Source of the DNA: Streptomyces kronopolitis
GTDB lineage: Bacteria; Actinomycetota; Actinomycetes; Streptomycetales; Streptomycetaceae
NCBI RefSeq assembly: GCF_014646275.1
Contig: NZ_BMND01000037.1
Span: 1-60,525, forward strand
Length of the DNA: 60,525 nucleotides
Direction: 5' to 3'
Shown here: positions 23,038 through 31,822 of the stretch, piece after piece
Numbering within the stretch: the stretch's first letter is position 1
Layout of the letters: every line of letters begins with the position of its first letter
Position numbers and translations under genes: made by a program
Notes under the pieces: model-generated
Told to the model about the DNA's origin: nothing
The model's database searches: none
Seen by the model: only the letters and a program-made list of their open reading frames with translations

Positions 23038-24558
23038 TCAGCACCGGCGTCCCAGGAAGACCGGGTTGGTCATCGCGGCCATCGGGCCCGGGAGGCCCGG
23101 GGTGGTGGCGGGGTGGCGGACCTCGGCGCGCAGGTAGGCGGCGTTGTCGGGGGTGGTCCGCCAGCTGAGGGTGCCGTCGCCCGAGGGCGGGAGCGGGGCC
23201 GAGTGCAGCCGCCCCTGGTCGGTGACGAACGAGGCCGTGCAGCCCGGGGCGCCGGTGACCTTCAGCCGGGCGGTGACCTCGGAGGCGCCGGGGACGTCGA
23301 GGCGCTCGCCGATCCCGGCGTGTTCGCCGTGCGCGCCGGTGACCGAGAAGGCCAGGTCGACCTTCGCGGACTCGGCGATCCAGACGCGTCCCGCCCGGAT
23401 GCCGTCCAGCAGCGCGCGGCGGGAGAGGTCGTCGGCGAGCACCACGGTCTGCGGCAGGCCGACGACATCCGGATCGCGGTGGGCGTCGCTGTGGCCGACG
23501 GCCGGCAGCCAGTCGGCGCGGCCCTGGGCGTGCGCGACCAGGGTGTTGTCCCACTCGGCGAGGGTGACCTCGTCATCGGGGGTGTACGGGCCGTTCCACA
23601 CCTCCACGGCGTCGGCGTCGTTCAGCCCGAACTTCCAGTTGCAGCCGATGCAGGTGGCGTGCGGATGCGCGGGGATGACCAGGCCGCCGGCCCGCCGCAC
23701 GGCACGGGCGTACCTGCCGAAGGCGTTGTCGCGGGCACGGTAGCGCCAGTCGAGGAAGACCCCGGGGTCGGTGCCCATCGCCACCACGTGGCCGTTGCGG
23801 GTGGTGATCTCCTCGCCGGTGAGGATCAGCAGGTCATCGCCCCACAGGCCCTCCCAGGCGCGGTGCGAGGAGGTGGTGTTGTGCTCGGTGGTGGTGAGGA
23901 AGTCCAGCCCGGCGGCGCGGGCCAGCGCGGCGATCTCGGCGGGCGTGCGTCCGCCGTCGGAGTGCACGGAGTGCAGATGGCTGTCCCCGCGGTACCAGGC
24001 GCGGCCGCGGCCCCGGGCGCGCTCGGGCGGATGGACGGGAGGCGGGGTGTGGCCCCGGGGGCCGTACCGCAGGGTGACGGTGACGTCGTAGGACAGCCCC
24101 TGCGGCGCGACCGTGTACGGGCCGAGGGCGATGTGCCAGGTGCCGGCGTTGACGGGGCCCGGGAGGTAGCCGGGGGTGGCGTCGTCGGCGCGCAGGAAGA
24201 ACTCCGTGCGCGCCCCGCCCGACCAGCCGCGGAAGCCGGCGCCCCCGAGGGCGGTGCCCCGTTCGTCGAAGATGCCGATGTCGCAGGCGTTGCCCGCCGT
24301 GCCCTCGGGGACGGCGGGCCGGTCATAGGTGTAGGAGACGGCGATCTCGCGGACGCCCTGGGGGACTTCGACGGGCAGATAGACGAAGTCCGGCGCTCCC
24401 GTGGGCAGATGGCCGGTCACGCGGCGGGTCTGCTCGCCGGGCCCTCCTCCGGGCCGCCCGTCCGCGGGTGCCGCGTCGGCGAAGCTCACACGTCCGAGCG
24501 TAAGCGCGCCCGCCGCGCCCGCAACCGCCGAAAGTCTCAGGACCTCGCGTCGTTCCAT
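23038..24558 (-). CDS. Exported PHP-domain phosphoesterase (CehA/McbA family)
   Basis: 506 residues. The N-terminus RREVLRLSAVAGAAGALTLG followed by a hydrophobic run and DAAPADG is a good Tat signal, so a folded, metal-loaded enzyme is exported. An N-terminal beta-rich domain (about 60-185) precedes a PHP/polymerase-histidinol-phosphatase-like domain with RGDSHLHSVHSDGG (HxH), TTEHN, TGEEITT, AHPHA and GHSDAH, the expected metal ligands. CehA-type relatives hydrolyse esters or phosphoesters (carbaryl hydrolase is the named one). ATG at 24558 with AAGGGGGCGGGG upstream. It lacks the 15-bp operator and lies between the catabolic units, so membership in the pathway is uncertain. Confidence 0.8.
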   Translation of the reverse strand: MERREVLRLSAVAGAAGALTLGRVSFADAAPADGRPGGGPGEQTRRVTGHLPTGAPDFVYLPVEVPQGVREIAVSYTYDRPAVPEGTAGNACDIGIFDERGTALGGAGFRGWSGGARTEFFLRADDATPGYLPGPVNAGTWHIALGPYTVAPQGLSYDVTVTLRYGPRGHTPPPVHPPERARGRGRAWYRGDSHLHSVHSDGGRTPAEIAALARAAGLDFLTTTEHNTTSSHRAWEGLWGDDLLILTGEEITTRNGHVVAMGTDPGVFLDWRYRARDNAFGRYARAVRRAGGLVIPAHPHATCIGCNWKFGLNDADAVEVWNGPYTPDDEVTLAEWDNTLVAHAQGRADWLPAVGHSDAHRDPDVVGLPQTVVLADDLSRRALLDGIRAGRVWIAESAKVDLAFSVTGAHGEHAGIGERLDVPGASEVTARLKVTGAPGCTASFVTDQGRLHSAPLPPSGDGTLSWRTTPDNAAYLRAEVRHPATTPGLPGPMAAMTNPVFLGRRC

Positions 24559-24734
24559 CCCCGCCCCCTTGCCGGTCTTGCCGAGTGGTGTCCGTTCCGT
24601 GTCGCGCCGCGGTCGGCTCGTTGCGCCGCGTGAACTGTTGTACGCGGAGCGGGACACGCGGCGAAAGGGCTGTGGATAACCGTTGACCGGTGAGGCACCA
24701 TGCGGTCACCCACACGTCTGACGGAGGTTTCCCC

Positions 24735-25559
24735 ATGCGGATCGCGACCACGATCTTCCTGACGGACGAGACGATCCGGCCGGACCGGCTGGGCCGCGAA
24801 CTGGAGCAGCGCGGGTTCGCCGGGCTCTACCTCCCCGAGCACACCCACATCCCCGTCAGCCGCGAGACCCCCGCACCCATGGGCGAGCCCCTGCCCCGCG
24901 AATACGGCCGCACCCTCGACCCGTTCATCGCGCTCGGCCAGGCCGCCGCGGTCACCGAGCGGCTCGCCCTGGGCACCGGCATCACCCTCGTCGGCCAGCA
25001 CGACCCGGTCGACCTCGCCAAGCAGGTCGCCACCCTCGACTTCCTCTCCGGGGGCCGCTTCACCCTCGGCGTCGGCTACGGATGGAACGCCGAGGAGGCC
25101 GCCGACCACGGGGTGGAGTGGTCGACCCGGCGGGAGCTGGCCCGTGACCGGGTGGCGCTGATGCGCGCGCTGTGGGCCGGGGAACCGACCGCGTACCAGG
25201 GCGCGTTCGGCTCCGTACGGGCGTCCCTCGCGTACCCCAAGCCGGTGCACGGCGCGCCGCGCATCCTGCTGGGCGGCGCGGCCGGGCCCAAGCTCTTCGG
25301 GCAGATCGCGGACTACGCGGACGGGTGGCTGCCGATCGGCGGGCGGGGGCTGACCGAGACCGTGCCGGCGCTGCGGCAGGCCTGGACGGACGCCGGGCGC
25401 ACCGGTGAGCCGGTCGTGGTGCCGTACGCGGTCCGCCCCTCGCCCGGGAAGCTGGCGCACTACCGCGAGCTGGGCCTGGCGGAAGTGGTCCTGCAACTGC
25501 CGGCGGCCGGGGACGCGGAAGTCCTGCGGACGCTCGATGACTTCGCGCAGTATCTGTGA
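24735..25559 (+). CDS. LLM-class F420-dependent oxidoreductase
   Basis: 274 residues. MRIATTIFLTDETIRPDRLGRELEQRGFAGLYLPEHTHIPVSR is the start of the TIGR03619 F420-dependent branch. The core HDPVDLAKQVATLDFLSGGRFTLGVGYGWNAEEAADHGV and ILLGGAAGPKLFGQIADYADGWLPIGG support it. The ATG has GGAGG 7 bases upstream. A lone half-site CTGACGG lies just before that GGAGG, but no right arm follows, so it is not counted as an operator. It is divergent from the exported phosphoesterase. It is the third luciferase-like gene in 9 kb and the closest to fbiC. Substrate unknown. Confidence 0.83.
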   Translation: MRIATTIFLTDETIRPDRLGRELEQRGFAGLYLPEHTHIPVSRETPAPMGEPLPREYGRTLDPFIALGQAAAVTERLALGTGITLVGQHDPVDLAKQVATLDFLSGGRFTLGVGYGWNAEEAADHGVEWSTRRELARDRVALMRALWAGEPTAYQGAFGSVRASLAYPKPVHGAPRILLGGAAGPKLFGQIADYADGWLPIGGRGLTETVPALRQAWTDAGRTGEPVVVPYAVRPSPGKLAHYRELGLAEVVLQLPAAGDAEVLRTLDDFAQYL

Positions 25560-25932
25560 CGCAGGGGAGTGGGGCGTACGGGGACGGTGACGGCCGGAGC
25601 CGGCGGCCGGGGGCGCGAAGGGCGCCCTCCCCGGGGCGGCGGGGGCGTCGCGCCCGTTCACCCGCACCACGCCCGCCCTCCCGCGCCACACCCCACCGGC
25701 GAGCCCTAGGACCATCGGCGTACCGTCCCCCGCCCGGAGGGCGACCGATGGCCGTTCCGGGAGCGCCCGCGCAGTCGTAGCGTCGTAGGTGAGGACCCCG
25801 CGGCCGGGCGTCGCGGCGGCTCAGGGGTCCGCAGGAGTCCGGTCAGCGGCCCCGAAGAGCGACGGCCGGCCCGCTCCCCGTGGTGCGGGGCGGCGGCGCC
25901 GGTCAGGGGCCCGGAGAGAGCAAGGAGATCCC
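25560..25932. other. Intergenic region with no recognised gene
   Basis: About 370 bp, extremely GC-rich in its first half with several short GGCGCCC-type inverted repeats that could terminate the LLM transcript. I see no operator copy, RNA gene or credible frame. Confidence 0.45.
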
Positions 25933-26334
25933 ATGCCCCGCCTCGACCACACGATCGTGCACAGCACCGACCGGTTCGCCTCCGCCAGGTTCCTGGCCGA
26001 GCTGCTCGGCGCGCCCGAACCGAAGGCGTACGGCCCCTTCGCCGCCCTCAAGCTGGACAACGGGGTGGCCCTCGACTACGCCGAGCATGTCGCCAGCGGC
26101 CGCGAGTTCGTCCCCACGCACTACGCGTTCCTGGTGACCGAGGAGGAGTTCGACGCGATCTTCGCGCGCATACAGGAGCGCGAGCTGTCCTACTGGGCCG
26201 ACCCCCTGCACCACAGGCCGCAGGAGATCAACACCCTGGACGGCGGCCGGGGGCTCTATCTCAACGACCCCGACGGCCACAACATGGAGTTCCTGACGCG
26301 GACCTACTCCGAGGAGTTGCTGTCCGGCATGTAG
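25933..26334 (+). CDS. VOC (glyoxalase/dioxygenase) family protein
   Basis: 133 residues, single-unit vicinal-oxygen-chelate fold. It starts RLDHTIVHSTDRFASARFLAELLG with the first metal-type His, has THYAFLVTEEEFDAIFARI in the middle, and ends with GGRGLYLNDPDGHNMEFLTRTY, which carries the final metal-type Glu. Such proteins include isomerases, resistance proteins and extradiol dioxygenases; nothing here decides among them. AAGGAG lies 7 bases before the ATG. It is separated from the LLM gene by about 370 bp and followed by a hairpin and fbiC. No function is proposed. Confidence 0.83.
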   Translation: MPRLDHTIVHSTDRFASARFLAELLGAPEPKAYGPFAALKLDNGVALDYAEHVASGREFVPTHYAFLVTEEEFDAIFARIQERELSYWADPLHHRPQEINTLDGGRGLYLNDPDGHNMEFLTRTYSEELLSGM

Positions 26335-26410
26335 GCATGCGGTGAGCCGCCGCCGGGAAGTGCCCGCACGGGCCCGGACGGAACCTCCGGCCGTAGTGAT
26401 CAGTGGCACA

Positions 26411-26436
26411 GCCGCCGCCCGATCTCCGGCGGCGGC
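26411..26436 (+). terminator. GC-rich hairpin between the VOC gene and fbiC
   Basis: GCCGCCGCC / GGCGGCGGC, 9-bp arms, 8-base loop, 77 bp after the VOC stop and just upstream of the fbiC promoter. There is no U-tract. Confidence 0.45.
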
Positions 26437-26466
26437 GCTGTCGGTGGGCGCTCGTATCCTCGGAGG

Positions 26467-29115
26467 ATGACTTCCAGCGCGCAGGGACCTGACCAGGCAT
26501 CCGACCAAGGGACCGACCGCGACCTCAGCCTGGGGCCCACCCGCGGGAGCCGGCCCACGGCCAACGCCATGCGCCGTGCGCTCAAGCGGGCCAGGGACGG
26601 CGTGGCGCTGGACGCCGCCGAGGCCACGGTGCTGCTCCAGGCCCGCGGTGAGGACCTGCGGGACCTGTGCGCCTCCGCGGCCCGGGTGCGGGACGCCGGC
26701 CTGGAGGCCGCCGGCCGCCCCGGCGTCATCACCTACTCGCGCGGCGTCTTCCTCCCCCTGACGCGGCTGTGCCGGGACAAGTGCCACTACTGCACCTTCG
26801 CCACCGTCCCCGGCAAGCTGCGCCGGGACGGCCACGGGATGTTCATGTCGCCCGACGAGGTGCTGGACATCGCCCGCCGCGGCGCCGAAATGGGCTGCAA
26901 GGAGGCCCTGTTCACGCTCGGCGACAAGCCGGAGGACCGCTGGCCCGAGGCCCGCGAGTGGCTGGAGGCGCACGGCTACGACGACACGCTCTCCTATGTA
27001 CGGGCCATGGCCATCCGCGTCCTGGAGGAGACCGGCCTGCTGCCGCACCTCAACCCCGGGGTGCTGTCCTGGACGGACTTCCAGCGTCTCAAGCCCGTGG
27101 CCCCCTCCCTGGGGATGATGCTGGAGACGACCGCCGAGCGCCTGTGGAGCGAGCCCGGCGGCCCGCACCACGGATCGCCCGACAAGGAACCGGCCGTCCG
27201 GCTGCGCGTCCTGGAGGACGCCGGCCGCTCCAACGTCCCTTTCACCACGGGCCTGCTCATCGGCATCGGTGAGACGTACGAGGAGCGCGCCGAGTCCCTC
27301 TTCGCGCTGCGCCGCATCCAGCGCGCCTACCACGGCATCCAGGAACTGATCATGCAGAACTTCCGCGCCAAGCCGGACACGGCGATGCGCGGAATGCCCG
27401 ACGCCGAGCTGGAGGAACTCGCCGCGACGATCGCGGTGGCCCGGCACCTCATGGGCCCCTCGACCCGCATCCAGGCACCGCCCAACCTCGTCGACGGCGC
27501 ATACGCCCTGCTCATCGACGCCGGGATCGACGACTGGGGCGGCGTCTCCCCGCTGACCCTGGACCACGTCAACCCCGAGCGCCCCTGGCCCCAGATCGAG
27601 GAACTCACCGCGCGCTGCGCCGCCGCCGGCTTCGAGCTGCGCGAACGGCTCCCCATCTACCCGGAGTTCCTCCGGCGCGGCGAGCCCTGGCTCGACCCCC
27701 GCCTGCTGCCCCATGTCCGTGCGCTCGCCGACCCCGAGACGGGTCTGGCGGTGGAGGACGCCCCCGTGGTGGGCCGCCCCTGGCAGGAGCCCGACGAGGG
27801 CTTCACGATGAGCTCCTCGGGCCGTACGGACCTGCACCACACCATCGACACCGACGGCCGCACGACCGACCGCCGCGACGACTTCGACGAGGTCTACGGC
27901 GACTGGGAGGCGCTGCGCGAGGCCGCCGCCCCCGGGATGGTCCCCGAGCGCCTCGACGCCGACGTACGGCAGGCGCTGTCCCGGGCAGCCGACGACCCGA
28001 CCCGGCTCACCGACGCCGAGGCGCTGGCACTGCTGCACGCCGACGGACCGGCCCTGGACGCCCTCTGCGGCATCGCCGACACGCTGCGCCGCGACACCGT
28101 GGGCGACGACGTCACCTACATCGTCACCAGGAACATCAACTTCACCAACGTCTGCTACACCGGCTGCCGCTTCTGCGCGTTCGCCCAGCGCCGCACCGAC
28201 GCCGACGCCTACACCCTCTCCCTCTCCCAGGTCGCCGACCGCGCCCAGCAGGCCTGGGACGTGGGCGCGGTGGAGGTGTGCATGCAGGGCGGCATCCACC
28301 CCGACCTGCCCGGCACCGCGTACTTCGACATCGCGCGGGCCGTCAAGGAACGCGTCCCGGGGATGCATGTGCACGCCTTCTCGCCCATGGAGGTCGTCAA
28401 CGGCGCCACCCGCACCGGGCTGTCGATCCGCGAGTGGCTGACCGAGGCCAAGGCCGCCGGCCTGGGCTCCCTCCCCGGCACCGCCGCCGAGATCCTCGAC
28501 GACGAGGTCCGCTGGGTCCTCACCAAGGGCAAACTGCCCACCGCCACCTGGGTCGAGGTCATCAAGACCGCCCATGAGCTGGGCATCCGCTCGTCCTCGA
28601 CGATGATGTACGGCCATGTCGACCAGCCGCGCCACTGGCTGGGCCATCTGCGGCTGCTGTCGCGCATCCAGCAGGAGACCGGCGGCTTCACGGAGTTCGT
28701 CACCCTCCCCTTCATCCACACCAACGCCCCCGTCTACCTCGCCGGCATCGCCCGCCCCGGCCCCACCACGCGCGACAACCGCGCGGTCACGGCCATGGCC
28801 CGGGTGCTGCTGCACCCCCACCTCACCAACATCCAGACCAGCTGGGTCAAGCTCGGCGCGGAGGGCGCCGCCGAGATGCTCCGCTCCGGTGCCAACGACC
28901 TGGGCGGCACCCTCATGGAGGAGACCATCTCCCGGATGGCGGGCTCCAGTTACGGCTCCTACCGCTCTATCCAGGACCTGATCGCCATCGCCGACCTGGC
29001 CGGCCGCCCGGCCCGCCCGCGCACCACGACCTACGGCCCGGTCCCCGAGGAGCGCCGGGCCGCCGCCCTCGCCTCGGACGGCCATCTGCCGGAGCTGCTG
29101 CCGGTCGTGGAGTAG
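26467..29115 (+). CDS. fbiC: FO synthase (7,8-didemethyl-8-hydroxy-5-deazariboflavin synthase), CofG-CofH fusion
   Basis: 882 residues, the usual length of the fused actinomycete enzyme. Two radical-SAM domains are visible with CX3CX2C clusters: CRDKCHYCTF (near 100) in the CofG half and CYTGCRFCAF (near 565) in the CofH half. The enzyme builds the deazaflavin chromophore of coenzyme F420 from tyrosine and a pyrimidine precursor. The ATG directly abuts GGAGG, too close for a Shine-Dalgarno, while a -10-like TATCCT ends 6 bases before the ATG, so leaderless translation is likely. Its location beside two F420-type oxidoreductases fits supply of their cofactor. Confidence 0.95.
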   Translation: MTSSAQGPDQASDQGTDRDLSLGPTRGSRPTANAMRRALKRARDGVALDAAEATVLLQARGEDLRDLCASAARVRDAGLEAAGRPGVITYSRGVFLPLTRLCRDKCHYCTFATVPGKLRRDGHGMFMSPDEVLDIARRGAEMGCKEALFTLGDKPEDRWPEAREWLEAHGYDDTLSYVRAMAIRVLEETGLLPHLNPGVLSWTDFQRLKPVAPSLGMMLETTAERLWSEPGGPHHGSPDKEPAVRLRVLEDAGRSNVPFTTGLLIGIGETYEERAESLFALRRIQRAYHGIQELIMQNFRAKPDTAMRGMPDAELEELAATIAVARHLMGPSTRIQAPPNLVDGAYALLIDAGIDDWGGVSPLTLDHVNPERPWPQIEELTARCAAAGFELRERLPIYPEFLRRGEPWLDPRLLPHVRALADPETGLAVEDAPVVGRPWQEPDEGFTMSSSGRTDLHHTIDTDGRTTDRRDDFDEVYGDWEALREAAAPGMVPERLDADVRQALSRAADDPTRLTDAEALALLHADGPALDALCGIADTLRRDTVGDDVTYIVTRNINFTNVCYTGCRFCAFAQRRTDADAYTLSLSQVADRAQQAWDVGAVEVCMQGGIHPDLPGTAYFDIARAVKERVPGMHVHAFSPMEVVNGATRTGLSIREWLTEAKAAGLGSLPGTAAEILDDEVRWVLTKGKLPTATWVEVIKTAHELGIRSSSTMMYGHVDQPRHWLGHLRLLSRIQQETGGFTEFVTLPFIHTNAPVYLAGIARPGPTTRDNRAVTAMARVLLHPHLTNIQTSWVKLGAEGAAEMLRSGANDLGGTLMEETISRMAGSSYGSYRSIQDLIAIADLAGRPARPRTTTYGPVPEERRAAALASDGHLPELLPVVE

Positions 29116-29146
29116 CGGGGGGCGGGGGACGGCGCCGCGGCTCCCG

Positions 29147-29404
29147 CTACTCGCCGCCCTCGTACTCGGCCTCGTGTTGCAGGATGGACTGCTGCCACTG
29201 CGACAGTGCCTCCTCGCGGTCGCCTCCGCTGTCCTGGGCGGCGACGATCAGCGCGTCGGCGGCCATCGCGGCGAGCCGTACGGCGATATGGCAGACATCG
29301 CTCTGGGGGAGCGGACGGAGGAGTTCCACCGCGCCGTCGCTGTCCCCGGAGAGCGCGGAGGCGACAACAGCCATGGTGGTGCGATCCCACTCGTACTCGG
29401 ACAT
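29147..29404 (-). CDS. Small conserved-type hypothetical protein
   Basis: 85 residues, acidic, no signal or membrane segment: begins MSEYEWDRTTMAVVASALSGDSDGAVELLR and ends QSILQHEAEYEGGE. Helical throughout, compatible with a small two- or three-helix bundle. The start ATG at 29404 is the first in a region of clean coding bias. It is convergent with fbiC and downstream of the dehydrogenase gene with a 106-bp gap. I do not recognise a family, and no function is proposed. Confidence 0.65.
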   Translation of the reverse strand: MSEYEWDRTTMAVVASALSGDSDGAVELLRPLPQSDVCHIAVRLAAMAADALIVAAQDSGGDREEALSQWQQSILQHEAEYEGGE

Positions 29405-29510
29405 GGGGACAGCATGCCCAGCGGGCGGCACCGCCATGATCGAACGGTTGACCCCCTGGGCGGGGCCGGACCGCCCTGCCGTCCGCCCGCCCGGCGCCGC
29501 CCGCCCCGCG

Positions 29511-30470
29511 TCAGCCCAGTACGCGGACCGGGCCGCCCGCCAGGAAGGCGGTGATGTCCTCGACGGCCTGCGAGAAGTAGCCCTCGTAGTTGCGGCGGGT
29601 GACATAGCCGAGGTGGGGGAGGGCGAGCACGTTCGGGAGGGTGCGCAGCGGGTGGCCGGCGGGCAGCGGCTCCCGGTCGAAGACGTCCAGCCCGGCGCCG
29701 GCGATCCAGTGCTCCCGCAGCGCCCGCAGCAGCGCGGCCTCCTCGACGATCGCGGCCCGGGAGGTGTTGACGAGGTACGCCGTGGGCCGCATCCGGCGCA
29801 GCTCGTCCGCACCCAGCAGGCCGCGGGTGCGGTCGCCGAGCACGAGGTGCACGGAGACGAAGTCGCCGGTCTCCAGCAGCTCTTCCATGGAGGCGGCGCG
29901 CCGCACGCCCGCCTCCGCGGCGCGCTCGTCGGTCAGATTCCGGCTCCAGGCCGTCACGTCCATGCCGAAGGCCTGGCCGACCCGGGCGACCCGGGTGCCG
30001 ATCCTGCCGAGGCCGAGCAGGCCGAGCGTGCGGCCGTGCAGATCCGCGCCGAGCGTGCTCTGCCAGGGCCCGTCGGCCCGCATCGCGGTGCTCTCGGTGG
30101 TGAGGTGGCGGGCGAGGCCCAGGATCAGCGCCCAGGTCAGTTCGACCGGCGGCTCGGTGTGGCTCGCGGTGCCGCAGACCGTGACGCCGTGCCGGGCGGC
30201 GGCCGCCAGATCGATGGCGGCATTGCGCATCCCGGAGGTGACCAGCAGCCGCAGCCGGGGCAGCCGGGCCAGGAGCGAGGCGGGGAACGGGGTGCGCTCG
30301 CGCATCGCGACCACGATCTCGCAGTCGCCGATCGCCGCCACCACCTCGTCCTCGGAGCCGAGCGGCCGGCGCAGCGCACGGACGTCCACGGCGCCCGCCA
30401 GCGGGGACCAGTCGGCCATCGACAGGGCGATGTCCTGGTAGTCGTCGAGTACGGCGCAGCGCAGCGTCAT
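29511..30470 (-). CDS. D-2-hydroxyacid dehydrogenase family protein
   Basis: 319 residues, the usual length. NAD-binding LGLGRIGTRVARVGQAFGMDV (GxGxxG near 150), preceded by the TWALILGLARHL helix. Catalytic block with VNTSRAAIVEEAALLRAL and LALPHLGYVTRRNYEGYF, giving the expected Arg/Glu/His arrangement. It interconverts a 2-oxoacid and a D-2-hydroxyacid, or a related phosphorylated substrate. It is divergent from the ADP-ribosylglycohydrolase gene across an AT-rich 200-bp region. There is no operator copy, so it is probably unrelated to the catabolic regulon. Confidence 0.88.
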   Translation of the reverse strand: MTLRCAVLDDYQDIALSMADWSPLAGAVDVRALRRPLGSEDEVVAAIGDCEIVVAMRERTPFPASLLARLPRLRLLVTSGMRNAAIDLAAAARHGVTVCGTASHTEPPVELTWALILGLARHLTTESTAMRADGPWQSTLGADLHGRTLGLLGLGRIGTRVARVGQAFGMDVTAWSRNLTDERAAEAGVRRAASMEELLETGDFVSVHLVLGDRTRGLLGADELRRMRPTAYLVNTSRAAIVEEAALLRALREHWIAGAGLDVFDREPLPAGHPLRTLPNVLALPHLGYVTRRNYEGYFSQAVEDITAFLAGGPVRVLG

Positions 30471-30588
30471 GCGGGTTCTCCCTGGAGGGCGCGGGGGACG
30501 GCCGGGGTGGCCGGATGGTGCTGATCGGGACCGTACCGGCCAAAAGCCTCCTTGCGAGTGACTATTCGCATTACCCTCTCGGCCAAAA

Positions 30589-30598
30589 ATTGATCAAT
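30589..30598. promoter_or_regulatory. ATTGATCAAT palindrome in a divergent promoter region
   Basis: Perfect 10-bp palindrome inside a conspicuously AT-rich stretch (30560-30620) between divergent genes. Possible regulator or nucleoid-protein site; no family assignment. Confidence 0.35.
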
Positions 30599-30669
30599 CC
30601 TGAACGATTACAGTGCTGCTCCGAGGGGCCTCTGCTAGGCCCCGAACGTCGTGAGCTTCGGGAGGCGCA

Positions 30670-31788
30670 GTGAGCGCAGCGGGAGGCGGCGCCATCTGGG
30701 GGCGCGCGGAACAGCAGGACTTCCGCAGCCGGGTGCGCGGCTGCCTGCTCGGCGGCGCCCTCGGTGACGCACTGGGCGCCGGTATCGAATTCGACTCGCT
30801 CGACGCGATCCGCACGGCGCACGGCCAGGACGGCGTCACGGACCTGGTGCCTGCCTTCGGGCGGCGCGGCGCGATCACCGACGACACCCAGATGACCCTG
30901 TTCACCGTGGACGGACTGATCCGGGCGCAGGTCCGCCGCGACACCGGGGCCTGGCACCCGCCGACCGACGTGCACCGCGCCTATCTGCGCTGGGCCGCCA
31001 CCCAGCGCGACTGGGGCCCCGACGAGCGCAAGAAGGACGACGGCTGGCTCGCCCGCGAGGAGTGGCTCTACTCCCGCCGCGCGCCCGGCCGGGCCTGCCT
31101 GAGCGGACTCGGCGACGAGGCCATGGGCACCCTGGAGGCGCCCAAGAACCCGGACTCCAAGGGCTGCGGCGCGGTGATGCGCTCCGCGCCGTTCGGGCTG
31201 CTGGTCGGCTGGGAGCCGCAGCTGGTCTTCCAGCTCGCCGCCGAGTGCGCCGCCCAGACCCACGGCCACCCCACCGGCTATCTGGCCGCCGGCGCCCTCG
31301 CGGTCATCACCCACTCACTGGCCCGCGGCGAGGTGCTCGACGGGGCCGTGCAGAAGGCCCTGGCGCACCTGGCCACCCGCCCGGGCCACGAGGAGACCTC
31401 CGACGCCCTCAAGCGCGCGCTCGGCGCAGTGCGGCAGGGGATGCCGACGCCCGCCCGGGTGGAGTCGCTGGGCGAGGGCTGGACGGCCGAGGAGGCGCTG
31501 GCGATCGGGGTGTACTGCGCACTGGTCGCCGAGGACATCCGGCACGGGCTGCTGCTCGCCGTCAACCACGGCGGCGACAGCGACTCCACCGGCGCCGTCT
31601 GCGGCAATCTGCTGGGCACCCTGCACGGCGAGACGGCGCTGCCGCCGGAGTGGCTGGCCGAGCTGGAGGGCCGGGGCACGATCCTGCAACTGGCCGACGA
31701 CTTCTCGATGGAGATGACCCAGGGGGCCGCGCTGCACGGCCCGGCCGGCTCGTCGCCGGGGTGGCTGGCCCGGTACCCCAGGGCGTAG
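30670..31788 (+). CDS. ADP-ribosylglycohydrolase family protein
   Basis: 372 residues. Family signatures are clear: GCLLGGALGDALGAGIEFD near the start, the metal-binding ITDDTQMTLFTVDGL, and the C-terminal NHGGDSDSTGAVCGNLLGTLHG, whose Asp/Ser/Thr residues bind two Mg ions. Such enzymes remove ADP-ribose from arginine or other acceptors on proteins, or hydrolyse related N-glycosides. GTG start with GGGAGG 5 bases upstream. No ADP-ribosyltransferase partner is in the window, so the target is unknown. Confidence 0.9.
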   Translation: MSAAGGGAIWGRAEQQDFRSRVRGCLLGGALGDALGAGIEFDSLDAIRTAHGQDGVTDLVPAFGRRGAITDDTQMTLFTVDGLIRAQVRRDTGAWHPPTDVHRAYLRWAATQRDWGPDERKKDDGWLAREEWLYSRRAPGRACLSGLGDEAMGTLEAPKNPDSKGCGAVMRSAPFGLLVGWEPQLVFQLAAECAAQTHGHPTGYLAAGALAVITHSLARGEVLDGAVQKALAHLATRPGHEETSDALKRALGAVRQGMPTPARVESLGEGWTAEEALAIGVYCALVAEDIRHGLLLAVNHGGDSDSTGAVCGNLLGTLHGETALPPEWLAELEGRGTILQLADDFSMEMTQGAALHGPAGSSPGWLARYPRA

Positions 31789-31822
31789 GGCGCACCGGCC
31801 GGCCGATCAGCACCGGAACCGG

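Noticed and set aside
24711..24730. CTGACGG half-site before the third LLM gene
   Set aside because: No CGTCAG arm follows at the right distance; the bases are part of the GGAGG ribosome-binding region.
25903..29085. 1060-codon open frame on the minus strand
   Set aside because: Antisense to fbiC and the VOC gene, both with unmistakable motifs. Gly/Val/Arg-rich shadow typical of high-GC DNA.
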